DNA of 64,000 bases from NCBI GenBank assembly GCA_030149205.1, contig JASBSB010000005.1:18523-82522 (forward strand), written 5' to 3'. Origin of the DNA: Candidatus Heimdallarchaeota archaeon (GTDB taxonomy: Archaea; Asgardarchaeota; Heimdallarchaeia; Heimdallarchaeales; Kariarchaeaceae). Positions 47,894-56,412 of this stretch are shown in pieces. The position numbers and the translations under genes were made by a program. The notes below the pieces were generated by a model that was not told the DNA's origin, ran no database searches, and was given only the letters and a program-made list of their open reading frames with translations. The first letter of the stretch is position 1. Each line of letters begins with the position of its first letter.

Positions 47894-49453
47894 ATGGTGA
47901 ACAGCAGGGAGAAAAATCTTGTAAGCATGAAGAATACCGAACTTGTACAAAAAACTCTGAATTATTTTGAGAAAAAGAGAGATGATCGAAAGAGGAATAG
48001 GGAGGATCAAGGTAAGAAGACTGAAGAGGATTTAATAATAGAAGATCTGGTCACTTTCTTCAAGACTGAGAACCGAAAAGAGCGAACTGAACTAATAAAA
48101 TTAAGCAATAAATATCAAGAAATGGAACGCAGAATGATCTGTAACATAAATCCTCAAGAGGAACAAAAACATGCAGATTGGGCAATATTGACAGTGGGTA
48201 ATAGAGAACAACCCATTATTTTATCAGTATTGTTGTTGCGTGCAAGAAAGGTGTTTCTGCTCCATACCAGTGGATCTAAAAACACAGCAGAACTTGTTGA
48301 AAATTGTCCAGACCTTGTTAGGAGAAAAATTGATTTTGAACTTCATGAAATCGATGAGGTTGACCCCACAAAGTTATATCAGGAAACGAGAGAGATTATC
48401 AAGCAGGCAAAGATTGAAGGAAAGACCATAGTCATAGACCCAACTGGTGGTAGAAAATCTATGAGCGCAGGTGCATCTGCAGTTGCTTTTTTCTACAGAA
48501 TACCAATGGTATACCTTCATGGGTATGAAAAGCAATCAATAATAATGCCGTTTACTGAATATATGAAGGTTATTCCAAACCCCTATGATCTGTTTGGAGA
48601 CTTTGATATGAAGCTGATTTTAAGCATGGCGAACAACTATAGTTACTCAGCAGCTATAGAATCTATTGAAACTATACATCGCACCAAAGATATAATTGGT
48701 CAAACTGTCCAGGAGTTTACAGCATTAAAATATATTTTGGAGGTATATGAACTCTGGGACAGGTTTAAGCATAGTGATTCCAAGAATCAAAATATTCTCT
48801 CTCGACAGTTAGAAATTAATTATAGAAAAATTGGATCTCTTTCCAAAGACACTGTCAACCAGATGGAAAAAAATATTCAATTTCTGAAAAAGATAGAAAC
48901 TGCATGGTTGGGGTCTTCTGTAATGTATGATGAGTTTAGGATTGTAGACCTCTACACAATGATTGAGAGAAGAAAGGAGTCCAAAAAATTTGAGGAGGCT
49001 CTTGCCCTACTGTATCGATTATTTGAAATGGTAGCGACACATCTACTCCTCAAGAAAATGAGCTTAAAAGATCCTAATCTAACAGTTGGAGAGGTAAAAG
49101 AGTTCATGGTAAATCGTGACCCAAATTTTAATCTCGGGGATCTAATTACAAAACCGGGGGACAAACTGAGTCTGTTTGTGCTAAATGCCATTCTAGTTAA
49201 AGGATTTTACGGGGATACAGTTGTCTCTAAATTTGGTGAAACCTATGAATATTTAGAAACAATAAAAGAAAAAAGAAATAGCTCCTATTTTGGTCATGGA
49301 ACTGACAGTGTTACAAAAGAGGAATTTATTGAGGCGTTCAACTCGGTTCATCGGTTTTTGATTCTTATGTTTAAAGATATTAAGTTAGACTTTGATGAGC
49401 TAACCACCTTAGCCAAATTTCCAAAGTTTAGGTCTCTGGATACTTGGAATTGA
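47894..49453 (+). CDS. CARF-HEPN ribonuclease-like protein of the Cas02710/Csm6-Csx1 group
   Basis: 519 residues. A charged N-terminal region (1-75) precedes a Rossmann-like CARF domain (about 85-230). DPTGGRKSMSAGASAVAFF (from D182) is the hallmark loop of this CRISPR-associated group, which binds cyclic oligoadenylate in characterised relatives. The C-terminal helical part has RNSSYFGH, the HEPN RNase signature R-x6-H (R461, H468). No CRISPR array, cas10 or other cas gene is in the window. It is thus a solitary effector, possibly served by a distant type III system or by another cyclic nucleotide source. Confidence 0.8.
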   Translation: MVNSREKNLVSMKNTELVQKTLNYFEKKRDDRKRNREDQGKKTEEDLIIEDLVTFFKTENRKERTELIKLSNKYQEMERRMICNINPQEEQKHADWAILTVGNREQPIILSVLLLRARKVFLLHTSGSKNTAELVENCPDLVRRKIDFELHEIDEVDPTKLYQETREIIKQAKIEGKTIVIDPTGGRKSMSAGASAVAFFYRIPMVYLHGYEKQSIIMPFTEYMKVIPNPYDLFGDFDMKLILSMANNYSYSAAIESIETIHRTKDIIGQTVQEFTALKYILEVYELWDRFKHSDSKNQNILSRQLEINYRKIGSLSKDTVNQMEKNIQFLKKIETAWLGSSVMYDEFRIVDLYTMIERRKESKKFEEALALLYRLFEMVATHLLLKKMSLKDPNLTVGEVKEFMVNRDPNFNLGDLITKPGDKLSLFVLNAILVKGFYGDTVVSKFGETYEYLETIKEKRNSSYFGHGTDSVTKEEFIEAFNSVHRFLILMFKDIKLDFDELTTLAKFPKFRSLDTWN

Positions 49454-49458
49454 TCCAA

Positions 49459-50343
49459 TTATAAATCTCGCACAGCAGGTAATATCTCATCTCTCAGGGT
49501 TTCTAATGGTCTTATTTCATGTATTCCTGGGATATTAAAGATTGCATGTTCAATTCCAATTTCTGACAATTTTTTAAGTAGGTCAATAATTTCATTAGGT
49601 GTTTGACCGGCGATGAGGTTAGCTGTTCCTAATGCTGTTTTCTCGATGTCACTGTAATTTCGGCCGAGCCCTTCACAATGTTGCTTAAGTATCTTTAACT
49701 TGCTATCCAACACCTCAACCCCCGCTCTCATGAACAGGTTGGTCGCATCCGCATATTGTGCAACCATTCGTAACGTCTTCTTCTCACCCATTCCTCCAAT
49801 CATTATGGGTGGGTGTGGTTTTGATATCGGCTGAGGTGAAAGGTAAGTGTCTTTAATTTGGTAATATTTCCCCTCAAAGGAACTGTTGTCATCAGACCAT
49901 AATTTATGTGTAAGCTGTAGTGTCTCTTCCAGCATCTCGAATCTAGTCTTAACACTTGGAAAAGGGAACCCATAGGCTTCTGCCTCCTCTTTGTACCAAG
50001 CAGCTCCAATTCCAAAATACCCCCTTCCATTGGAAAGTACATCTAAGGTTGTCATTTGTTTGAGTAGCAGCACAGGATTCCTGTAAATTATTCCTGTAAC
50101 TAATGATCCAAGCTTTACATTTTTTGTTATACCTGCAAAAAAATTTAGGGTTGAATATGATTCAAGCATTGGTGCGGTGTGTGGTAGATCGAACAAACCT
50201 TTTATCTGGTAATAATGATCCATGACCCATAAAGATGAGAACCCACCTGCATCAATAATTTTTGTAACTTCTTTTAATGTGTCCGGTATGCCTTGATCCC
50301 CCCCTGGATATGAAAAACTAGGTATTTGTACTCCGATTCTCAT
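49459..50343 (-). CDS. LLM-class (luciferase-like) flavin/F420-dependent oxidoreductase
   Basis: 294 residues. A TIM-barrel enzyme with MRIGVQIPSFSYPGG at the start, SLWVMDHYYQI, KLGSLVTGIIYRNPVLLLKQM (the cis-peptide region), GRGYFGIGAAWYKEE and PHPPIMIGGMGEKKTLR. This pattern is typical of F420-dependent LLM oxidoreductases. The substrate is unknown. It is convergent with the CARF-HEPN gene, with five bases between stops. Confidence 0.9.
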   Translation of the reverse strand: MRIGVQIPSFSYPGGDQGIPDTLKEVTKIIDAGGFSSLWVMDHYYQIKGLFDLPHTAPMLESYSTLNFFAGITKNVKLGSLVTGIIYRNPVLLLKQMTTLDVLSNGRGYFGIGAAWYKEEAEAYGFPFPSVKTRFEMLEETLQLTHKLWSDDNSSFEGKYYQIKDTYLSPQPISKPHPPIMIGGMGEKKTLRMVAQYADATNLFMRAGVEVLDSKLKILKQHCEGLGRNYSDIEKTALGTANLIAGQTPNEIIDLLKKLSEIGIEHAIFNIPGIHEIRPLETLRDEILPAVRDL

Positions 50344-50453
50344 GGAGAAAGTTTAGTTTTGATTTATTTAAAATTACATTATTCATTTTGTATTATTGCA
50401 TAAACTTATGGTGTTTGTATGACCAAAGGGTTATATGAAAATAGGTGACATAA

Positions 50454-50480
50454 GTGTAGATGATAAAGGTGTAGATGATA
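50454..50480. repeat. Tandem 12-bp repeat, unit spacing 15 bp
   Basis: GTGTAGATGATA occurs twice (50454-50465 and 50469-50480). It lies in a 628-base gene-free stretch between the LLM oxidoreductase and the NifX-like gene. Function unknown. Confidence 0.6.
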
Positions 50481-50811
50481 CAGGACATCAAAATTTTTAG
50501 GTGTCTTTTTTGAATTTACTCATATTCACTTTGGAATTATACAGATATAAATGAAAATATGTCTGAAGCTCAATCAATACTGACATAAAATCATGCAGCA
50601 ACAGAACACACAGAAATTACAATAATTCTTATACAGAACAACATAATAATTGCTCGATATTCAAAAAAAAATAAATAATCCAGAATGTTGACAACTTTTT
50701 CGCTGTCATTTGATATATTTATTACTTATGGATATTATGTAGTGCTATTCTATAGGTTCGCTGTGAATTACTTGGAAATTCGCACGATATTGTTTACAAA
50801 ATGTTACAAAT

Positions 50812-50819
50812 TGTATATT
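50812..50819 (+). promoter_or_regulatory. TATA box for the NifX-like gene
   Basis: TGTATATT in an A/T-rich context is the best TATA candidate in the 50344-50971 gap. It predicts a transcript start near 50840 and so an unusually long leader of about 130 nt carrying the inverted repeat at 50872-50946. Confidence 0.4.
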
Positions 50820-50871
50820 ATTAACAAAAGGTTAATGACTAATATGATACAATAGTTATTTGTGGTGACAT

Positions 50872-50946
50872 GTGATGTGTCATTGGAACTAAGGTTCGAT
50901 AATGCTCTGACACCAGCATTTTAGCGATTCAAAGATGACACATCAC
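50872..50946 (+). promoter_or_regulatory. Structured leader or operator: 12-bp perfect inverted repeat enclosing two smaller hairpins
   Basis: GTGATGTGTCAT (50872-50883) is perfectly complementary to ATGACACATCAC (50935-50946). Inside, GAAC/GTTC (about 50886-50897) and AATGCT/AGCATT (50901-50920) can form two more stems, so the RNA would be a three-way junction ending 11 bases before the AAGGTGA ribosome binding site. At DNA level TGACA-N7-TGTCA (50866-50882) is also an operator-like palindrome. It is not a known riboswitch as far as can be told by eye. Confidence 0.5.
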
Positions 50947-50971
50947 TTTCTCACAAGAAGGTGAAAAAAAT

Positions 50972-51361
50972 ATGAAACTTGCAATCCCAACAGTTAATGA
51001 ACACCCAACACTGAACAGTAAACCAAATGACACAATGGAGGGTGCTAAGTCGTATGTGATCTATGATACCAGCTCAGAAGAATTTACATTCTTTGAAAAT
51101 GGATACCTCAACTCTGATGAATGCTACATTTCTCGTGATTTGAAATTAATGGGAGTTACAGGGGTTATCACTCCTTCCATCTGCAATGAGTGTTATAAGA
51201 ACCTTCAATCCCAGGGTATAGATGTATGGAAAGATGAAGGCAGCAAAACAATCAGACTTGCAATTCAAAAGCTCGTAATGTGTGGTCTAAGCATAATCGC
51301 AGAAGCTCCTTTATGCTCAAGTCCAAAGCACTATTTAATAGCCCAAACAATAACTCGTTAA
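50972..51361 (+). CDS. NifX/NifB-type iron-molybdenum cofactor domain protein
   Basis: 129 residues of the dinitrogenase FeMo-cofactor-biosynthesis fold (MKLAIPTVNEHPTLNSKPND, ENGYLNSDECYISRDLKLMGVTGVITPSICNECYKNLQSQGIDVW). Such small proteins bind iron-sulfur or molybdenum clusters outside nitrogen fixation too. Cysteines C53, C73, C76 and others could bind a cluster. The gene has its own long, structured leader and stands beside the sulfur/electron-transfer cluster and one of its regulators. No nif genes are seen. Confidence 0.8.
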   Translation: MKLAIPTVNEHPTLNSKPNDTMEGAKSYVIYDTSSEEFTFFENGYLNSDECYISRDLKLMGVTGVITPSICNECYKNLQSQGIDVWKDEGSKTIRLAIQKLVMCGLSIIAEAPLCSSPKHYLIAQTITR

Positions 51362-51364
51362 AAA

Positions 51365-52111
51365 CTAAGTTCTTTTCTTTTCAATCCAATTTCTTTCTCT
51401 TAATGACTCTACAAACATTTGTAGCATTGCCATATCCAAATTCATTAAATGAGATAAATCAGATGAACAGTGCTTTCCTAGACATGTTATTGCTCTAAGG
51501 ATCACTCTATCCTCATACGAGAGCTCTGAATCTTCCTTTAGTAATTCATCTATCTCCCCCATCAAACTATTCTTGTTTTCTAATTCATCCATAAGCTGCC
51601 TTTCTAGACTCTCAATTCTCTTGTTCGATTCTTGAACAACCTTGTACAGGTTATAAAATTTTATTTTCCTCTCCAGTTTCTCTCCTTCATTTCCCGTTGG
51701 GAAGGAAGGGCTTATTGTTTTCAGTCCCTCTGGGATATTTTTGACAACGCCTCTGTTGTCTCCCCGTGCAATTATATGATTATGTACATAATTTGGGAGG
51801 ATCACAAAGAATAAACCAATAGTTTCAGATATCTTATAAAGTGTGGCTTCAGCCCCCTTCTTACCCGAAAAACTCTCTTTAGTTACCTTTGATGCCTCAA
51901 TTAGTTTGATGTTTTCATCTGATTCAAGCTGAGATAGGTGTCGGTGGATCGCGGGACTAGACACATCCAGGATGTTTGCAATTCTGTTTCCATAGTTGTG
52001 TTCACAAGCTATTAACCTAAGAATCTGTCTTCGGGTCACATTGCTTATTGAATCAAATAATGGGTGTTCAATAGAACAAATGAGAGAATTTTGTTCCTGT
52101 TTAATAGACAT
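51365..52111 (-). CDS. ArsR-like winged-helix regulator, paralogue of 58337-59071
   Basis: 248 residues. The winged helix (residues about 17-80; TRRQILRLIACEHNYGNRIA, VSSPAIHRHLSQLE) is followed by FSGKKGAEATLYKISETIG, a domain around LPNYVHNHI, a coiled coil, and a second helical module at the C-terminus (SYEDRVILRAITCLGKHCS). It is similar along its whole length to the regulator on the other side of the cluster. It is divergent from tusA, with the shared control region between them. Confidence 0.85.
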   Translation of the reverse strand: MSIKQEQNSLICSIEHPLFDSISNVTRRQILRLIACEHNYGNRIANILDVSSPAIHRHLSQLESDENIKLIEASKVTKESFSGKKGAEATLYKISETIGLFFVILPNYVHNHIIARGDNRGVVKNIPEGLKTISPSFPTGNEGEKLERKIKFYNLYKVVQESNKRIESLERQLMDELENKNSLMGEIDELLKEDSELSYEDRVILRAITCLGKHCSSDLSHLMNLDMAMLQMFVESLRERNWIEKKRT

Positions 52112-52131
52112 TAACTACTACTTTATTCCTC

Positions 52132-52140
52132 TTATATTAA
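52132..52140 (-). promoter_or_regulatory. TATA box of the upstream regulator gene
   Basis: TTAATATAA on the minus strand is centred about 25 bases before ATG 52111, predicting a leaderless transcript for the regulator. Confidence 0.5.
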
Positions 52141-52489
52141 CCTGACGTTTGACTAAAGACGCAATCCACAAAAATTCTAGTTAGTTTAAAATAATAATTC
52201 TTTATTTTTTTCATTAAAATCAATCATTAATTCGTAAATTCATGATATTTCCTTTTAATAATTCATATTATAATAAAATATTAAAGTACAATTTATTCAA
52301 ATGGCTAATACAAAATTTATTGTAATTTATTTATAAATATTCCCTATAATTTCTCTATATTTTAGAAAATTACCTAATATATTTGTATTTACTTAACAAA
52401 TTCTGTTGGTCGATACTCAAGATATTAATATTATGTAAACAACTTTATTGTAACAAGTGTGATTTGTTTGCACTTGAAGGTGAAGATAA
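52141..52489. promoter_or_regulatory. AT-rich divergent control region of the tusA-qmo/hdr cluster
   Basis: A gene-free stretch between the regulator and tusA, nearly all A and T. Close to tusA, CAAGTG (52454-52459) and CACTTG (52471-52476) form an inverted repeat with an 11-base loop, just before the ribosome binding site GAAGGTGA (52476-52483). A TATA-like TTAATATTA lies near 52425. The repeat could be an operator for the flanking regulators or a hairpin affecting translation. Confidence 0.45.
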
Positions 52490-52738
52490 ATGAGTGAATT
52501 AAATCAAATCAAACCTGCTGTAGTAATAGATGCTAGGGGAAGTGCTTGCCCTGGTCCAATTCTTGAAGCTAAGAAAGGAATAAGAAAAGTCAAAGTCGGA
52601 GAAATTCTTGAGGTAAGATCAAGTGATGAGGGAACTAAGCATGATCTTCCAATTTGGGTAAAGAGGTCTGGACACGAATTTCTAGGTATGGTAGAAGCAG
52701 AGGGTTACACCCGATTGTTCATAAAGAGGATGAAGTAA
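52490..52738 (+). CDS. tusA: TusA-family sulfur carrier protein
   Basis: 82 residues. IDARGSACPGPILEAKKGI has the CPxP motif whose cysteine carries persulfide sulfur. The rest (VGEILEVRSSDEGTKHDLPIW, FIKRMK) is the normal fold. It begins the operon, with a DsrE-like protein at the other end: the usual carrier pair of dissimilatory sulfur systems. Confidence 0.93.
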   Translation: MSELNQIKPAVVIDARGSACPGPILEAKKGIRKVKVGEILEVRSSDEGTKHDLPIWVKRSGHEFLGMVEAEGYTRLFIKRMK

Positions 52739-52764
52739 CCTGGTTCTTTGAAGAGGTGGTCTCT

Positions 52765-53196
52765 ATGAGTGAAGAACCAAGAATTTTGATTATTACGACA
52801 ACATCCTGTTCATATCCTGGTGTGGATAATGCAGGACAGAAACATCTTGAGTATTCCCCTCACAGCTATGTGTTAAATGTTCCTGACCCAGTGATGTTTC
52901 CAATATCCTTCTATTTAAAGGCATTTGATCTGGGGTATGACGGCATATTTATTGCATCATGTGGAACTGATAGCCCATTTAGGAAGACCTATGACAAGCT
53001 TTCTGCTCGAATTGACGAATTAGTCAAAGAAATGAAAAAACTTGGGATTCATTACTCTCGAGTCAAACTTACCGCTATTTGTACAGTTTGCGCAGACCAC
53101 TTTGTTAAGGAACTTAAGGAATTTTCAGAGACAATTGCTACATTACCAATAACAGAGGTACCAGCGGTTGAATCTGCTGGTATGGAGAGTAGTTAA
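52765..53196 (+). CDS. MvhD/FrhD-like iron-sulfur electron-transfer protein
   Basis: 143 residues. Similar in length and pattern to MvhD, the [2Fe-2S] protein linking hydrogenase to heterodisulfide reductase: ILIITTTSCSYPGVDNAG, LKAFDLGYDGIFIASCGTDSPFR, LKLTAICTVCADHF-like region near the end. The usual CxxC at the start and the GCxxxxCHY site are reduced to one Cys each, and an extra CxxC appears at the end, so the cluster ligands may be rearranged. The start ATG 52765 follows GAGGTGG. In QmoB this domain is fused to the flavoprotein; here it is free. Confidence 0.8.
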   Translation: MSEEPRILIITTTSCSYPGVDNAGQKHLEYSPHSYVLNVPDPVMFPISFYLKAFDLGYDGIFIASCGTDSPFRKTYDKLSARIDELVKEMKKLGIHYSRVKLTAICTVCADHFVKELKEFSETIATLPITEVPAVESAGMESS

Positions 53197-53197
53197 C

Positions 53198-54535
53198 ATG
53201 TATGAATATGATGCATTGATTGTGGGTGCCGGGATTTCTGGAATTCAGTCTGCCATAGATCTGGGCGATATGGGATATAAAGTTCTCATGATTGATAAAC
53301 AGTCATCAATTGGTGGTACGATGATACAGCTTAGTAAAGTGTTTCCAACCTTAGACTGTGCTTCATGTATCACAACCCCTAAGATGTCTACTGCTTTTCA
53401 TCATGATAACATTGAAGTCAGGACGTTGTGTGAGGTCAAGCATTACAAAGATTTAGAAGATGGTAGATTTGAAGTTATTCTAAAACAAAACCCACGTTTC
53501 GTTGATATGGACAAATGTACTGGATGTAATGATTGTGCAGAAGCCTGCCCTGTTGCAGCAATCGATCTTGGATATGATGAAGGCATGAGTTATAAAAAAG
53601 CTGTGGGAGTGCCATTTGCAACGGCATTACCTCAAAAGGCTGCTTTAGACATAGAAAGTTGTATTTTCTGTGGTAAGTGTGCAAATGCATGTCCAACTCA
53701 AGCCATCAATTTTGATCATAGAGAAGAAGAGATTCCTATTAATGTAGGAGCCATTGTGATCGCAACCGGGTTTTACGAAACCCCCACGATCAGAGAGAAA
53801 TATGGTGGTGGTAAATTTAAGAATGTTATAACAGGAAAACAGATGGAAAGATTGCTAGCTCCAACAGGTCCTGCTGGAGGTGTATTCCGTCCATCTGATG
53901 GAAAATCACCAGGTAGCATAGCATATGTTCAATGCGCTGGATCAAGGGATGCCACAATCGGTGTCCCTTACTGCTCCTCAATTTGTTGTATGTTTGCAAT
54001 AAAACAAGCAATGTTGTTAAGTGCAGCAGTTCCATTAGCAGAGATTACAGTCTACTATATGGATATCAGGGCATTTGGAAAAGGTTACGAAGACTTTTAT
54101 GAAGAAGCTAAGGCTATGGGTGTAGAATTTGTTAAAGGAAAGGTTGCACAAATCCATGAAGATGATGAAACTAAAGATCTAACTGTTAGTGTTGAAGTTT
54201 TTGGAGAAGATGGAGGCATTCAAAAAGTTGATCACGACCTTGTTGTTCTTTCAATGGGTGTAGTCCCACAGTGGACAGCTGACATGAGTAAAATTATTCC
54301 AGTTCAGCTTGGCCCTGATCGATTTATAAGAGAGATACGTTTCACTGAGGAACCTGGTTTGACATCAATCCCAGGTGTTTTTGCCGCTGGAATGGCAACA
54401 GGGCCAAAAGATATTGTAGATTCTATAAATTCAGGTAGTTCAGTTGCTGGAAAAGTAGCACTGTGGTTATCTGGTGGATTAAGAGAGGAATATGAGGTGC
54501 AATATATCCCTCTAATTCCTACCCTTGGGAAGTGA
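53198..54535 (+). CDS. HdrA/QmoA-like FAD iron-sulfur protein
   Basis: 445 residues. FAD motif VGAGISGIQSA (GAGISG 10-15), the HdrA-type TLDCASCITTPKM, and two ferredoxin-type clusters (C107, C110, C113, C117 and C155, C158, C161, C165). The second half is the rest of the flavin domain (ATGFYETP, GVFAAGMATGPKDIVDS). A CAGSRD...CSSICC motif typical of HdrA follows. It lacks the N-terminal domain that the next gene's product has. With that product it forms the QmoA/QmoB-like pair. Confidence 0.9.
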   Translation: MYEYDALIVGAGISGIQSAIDLGDMGYKVLMIDKQSSIGGTMIQLSKVFPTLDCASCITTPKMSTAFHHDNIEVRTLCEVKHYKDLEDGRFEVILKQNPRFVDMDKCTGCNDCAEACPVAAIDLGYDEGMSYKKAVGVPFATALPQKAALDIESCIFCGKCANACPTQAINFDHREEEIPINVGAIVIATGFYETPTIREKYGGGKFKNVITGKQMERLLAPTGPAGGVFRPSDGKSPGSIAYVQCAGSRDATIGVPYCSSICCMFAIKQAMLLSAAVPLAEITVYYMDIRAFGKGYEDFYEEAKAMGVEFVKGKVAQIHEDDETKDLTVSVEVFGEDGGIQKVDHDLVVLSMGVVPQWTADMSKIIPVQLGPDRFIREIRFTEEPGLTSIPGVFAAGMATGPKDIVDSINSGSSVAGKVALWLSGGLREEYEVQYIPLIPTLGK

Positions 54536-56412
54536 TGATTATGTCTGACAAAGAGAAAAAGGATAAAAAGAAGGCAGATAAGACTGAGGAAACTCAGCCA
54601 AGAGTTGGAGTCTATGTTTGTCACTGTGGTGGAAACATCTCAGACGTTGTAGACACATCTAAGGTTTCTAAAATAATAGGAGAAGATCCAAATGTTGCAG
54701 TTTCCAAGGATTTCATTTTCATGTGCTCTGATCCAGGACAAAAGATGATTGCAGATGATGTGAAGGCAAATCATTTGGATCATGTAATTGTGGCTTCTTG
54801 TTCTCCAAGACTTCATGAAATGACTTTCCAAAGAGTAGTCTCTGATGCAGGATTAAACCCTTTCCAGTATCAACATGTAAATATCAGGGAACAAGTTTCC
54901 TGGGTTCACTCCCATCAGCACGAGGAAGCAACAGATAAATCTATAAGGTTAATTAGAGGTGCAATTGCATCCGTGTTAGATCAACCTCCTCTTGAACCTA
55001 TCAAGAAAAAGATGATCCAAAGTGCAGCTGTAATAGGTGGGGGAGTAGCAGGTATGACAGCAGCTCTTGACCTTGCGAATAGAGATATTCCAGTTCATCT
55101 CATCGAAAAAGGACCTGTGCTAGGGGGAAACCTTCTGAACCTAGATAAACTCTATCCAATGGAAATAGATGCGAAATCATTTGCATTAAATTTAGCTGAC
55201 AAAGTTTTGAAAAACCCTGCAATTTACTTACACCTTGATACAGTGGTAGATAAAACAGAAGGGGCTATTGGTGACTTTATGCTCCAACTAAAGAAAACTG
55301 AAGAGTCAACAGTCAACAAAGAGAACTTTGCGGTTTCCCTTACAGAACCCGAAAAAAATCCAGATTATGATATTTCAGTTCTCCATGTGGGCTCATTTAT
55401 TATGGCAACTGGTCATGATCTGTATGAACCTTATGAAGGTGAATATGGTTACAAAAAATCTCCATTTGTTGTTACCCTACCTGACCTTATCAAGTATCTG
55501 AATATATACAGGGGGAACACATTCGTATACAAAGGTAAAGAGATCAAAACTGTTGCAATGATTCATTGTGTTGGAAGTCGACAGATTGAAGGAGTACATC
55601 AACCTCCCCCAAGTGGAATTCTTAATACTAATTGTTCAAGAGTCTGCTGTACCACAACACTTCAACAGGCAAATAGGTTAAAATCATTATTCCCTAAGAT
55701 CCAAATCTATGATCTCTACAGAGATATAAGAACATACGGTGAAAAGGAACACTACTATGAGGAAGCATCAAAGAATAATGTGATTTTCATAAAATATCCT
55801 GATGAAGAATCACCAGAAGTAGAAATTAACGGATCATTAAAAATAAAAACACGTGATATCATAACCTATGGATTAGAGGTAGAAATGGAGGTAGATATGA
55901 TTGTTTTGGCTGTGGGGTTAATTCCTAGGATCAAACCTCATATCATAACCGACCTCTCATTACCAACTGGTAACAATGGTTTCCTTCAGGAGGCCCATGT
56001 AAAACTTCGACCAGTTGAGAGTAGCGTTCAAGGTGTTTTTCTTGCTGGAACAGCCCAGGGGCCAAAGGATGTACGAGAGAGTACGACCACAGCCTCTGCA
56101 GCAGCAGCAAAAGCGGGTGCAATCCTTACCAAAGAAAGCATTAATTTATCTCCATTTGTTGCTGTAGTTGACACTGACAAATGCCAGGGTCATGCGCTCT
56201 GTGTGAATGAATGTGAATACAATGCAATCACAATTCATGATAAAGGTGTAGGAGAGTCAGGTGTAAAAATTGCATCTGTAGATCCTTCAGCCTGTGTTGG
56301 TTGTGGGGCTTGTGTTGCTGTGTGTCCAGAACAGGCTATCCAAGTTCAAGGATATGACATCAATAAACTTGAAAAGGAAATTTCTGCTATTATGTTGGAG
56401 GTGAAGCAATAA
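54535..56412 (+). CDS. HdrA/QmoB-like FAD iron-sulfur protein
   Basis: 625 residues. The N-terminal HdrA domain (VGVYVCHCGGNISD, CSDPGQKMI, ASCSPRLHE) is followed by an FAD domain (VIGGGVAGMTAALDLA), the MIHCVGSR and CSRVCC motif, and a C-terminal dicluster ferredoxin part. The first ferredoxin site is C550, H553, C556, C560, with His in place of the usual second Cys; the second site CVGCGACVAVCP is complete. The start may be ATG 54535 (overlapping the previous stop) or 54541. Confidence 0.9.
   Translation: MIMSDKEKKDKKKADKTEETQPRVGVYVCHCGGNISDVVDTSKVSKIIGEDPNVAVSKDFIFMCSDPGQKMIADDVKANHLDHVIVASCSPRLHEMTFQRVVSDAGLNPFQYQHVNIREQVSWVHSHQHEEATDKSIRLIRGAIASVLDQPPLEPIKKKMIQSAAVIGGGVAGMTAALDLANRDIPVHLIEKGPVLGGNLLNLDKLYPMEIDAKSFALNLADKVLKNPAIYLHLDTVVDKTEGAIGDFMLQLKKTEESTVNKENFAVSLTEPEKNPDYDISVLHVGSFIMATGHDLYEPYEGEYGYKKSPFVVTLPDLIKYLNIYRGNTFVYKGKEIKTVAMIHCVGSRQIEGVHQPPPSGILNTNCSRVCCTTTLQQANRLKSLFPKIQIYDLYRDIRTYGEKEHYYEEASKNNVIFIKYPDEESPEVEINGSLKIKTRDIITYGLEVEMEVDMIVLAVGLIPRIKPHIITDLSLPTGNNGFLQEAHVKLRPVESSVQGVFLAGTAQGPKDVRESTTTASAAAAKAGAILTKESINLSPFVAVVDTDKCQGHALCVNECEYNAITIHDKGVGESGVKIASVDPSACVGCGACVAVCPEQAIQVQGYDINKLEKEISAIMLEVKQ

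Noticed and set aside
50872..50946. A tRNA or box C/D RNA in the leader region
   Set aside because: The outer stem has 12 pairs and no T-arm at the right place; there is a CTGA, but no convincing C and C' boxes at the needed spacing.
50972..51361. Nitrogen fixation locus
   Set aside because: Only a single small NifX/NifB-type domain is present. No nifHDK, nifE/N or radical-SAM NifB is nearby.
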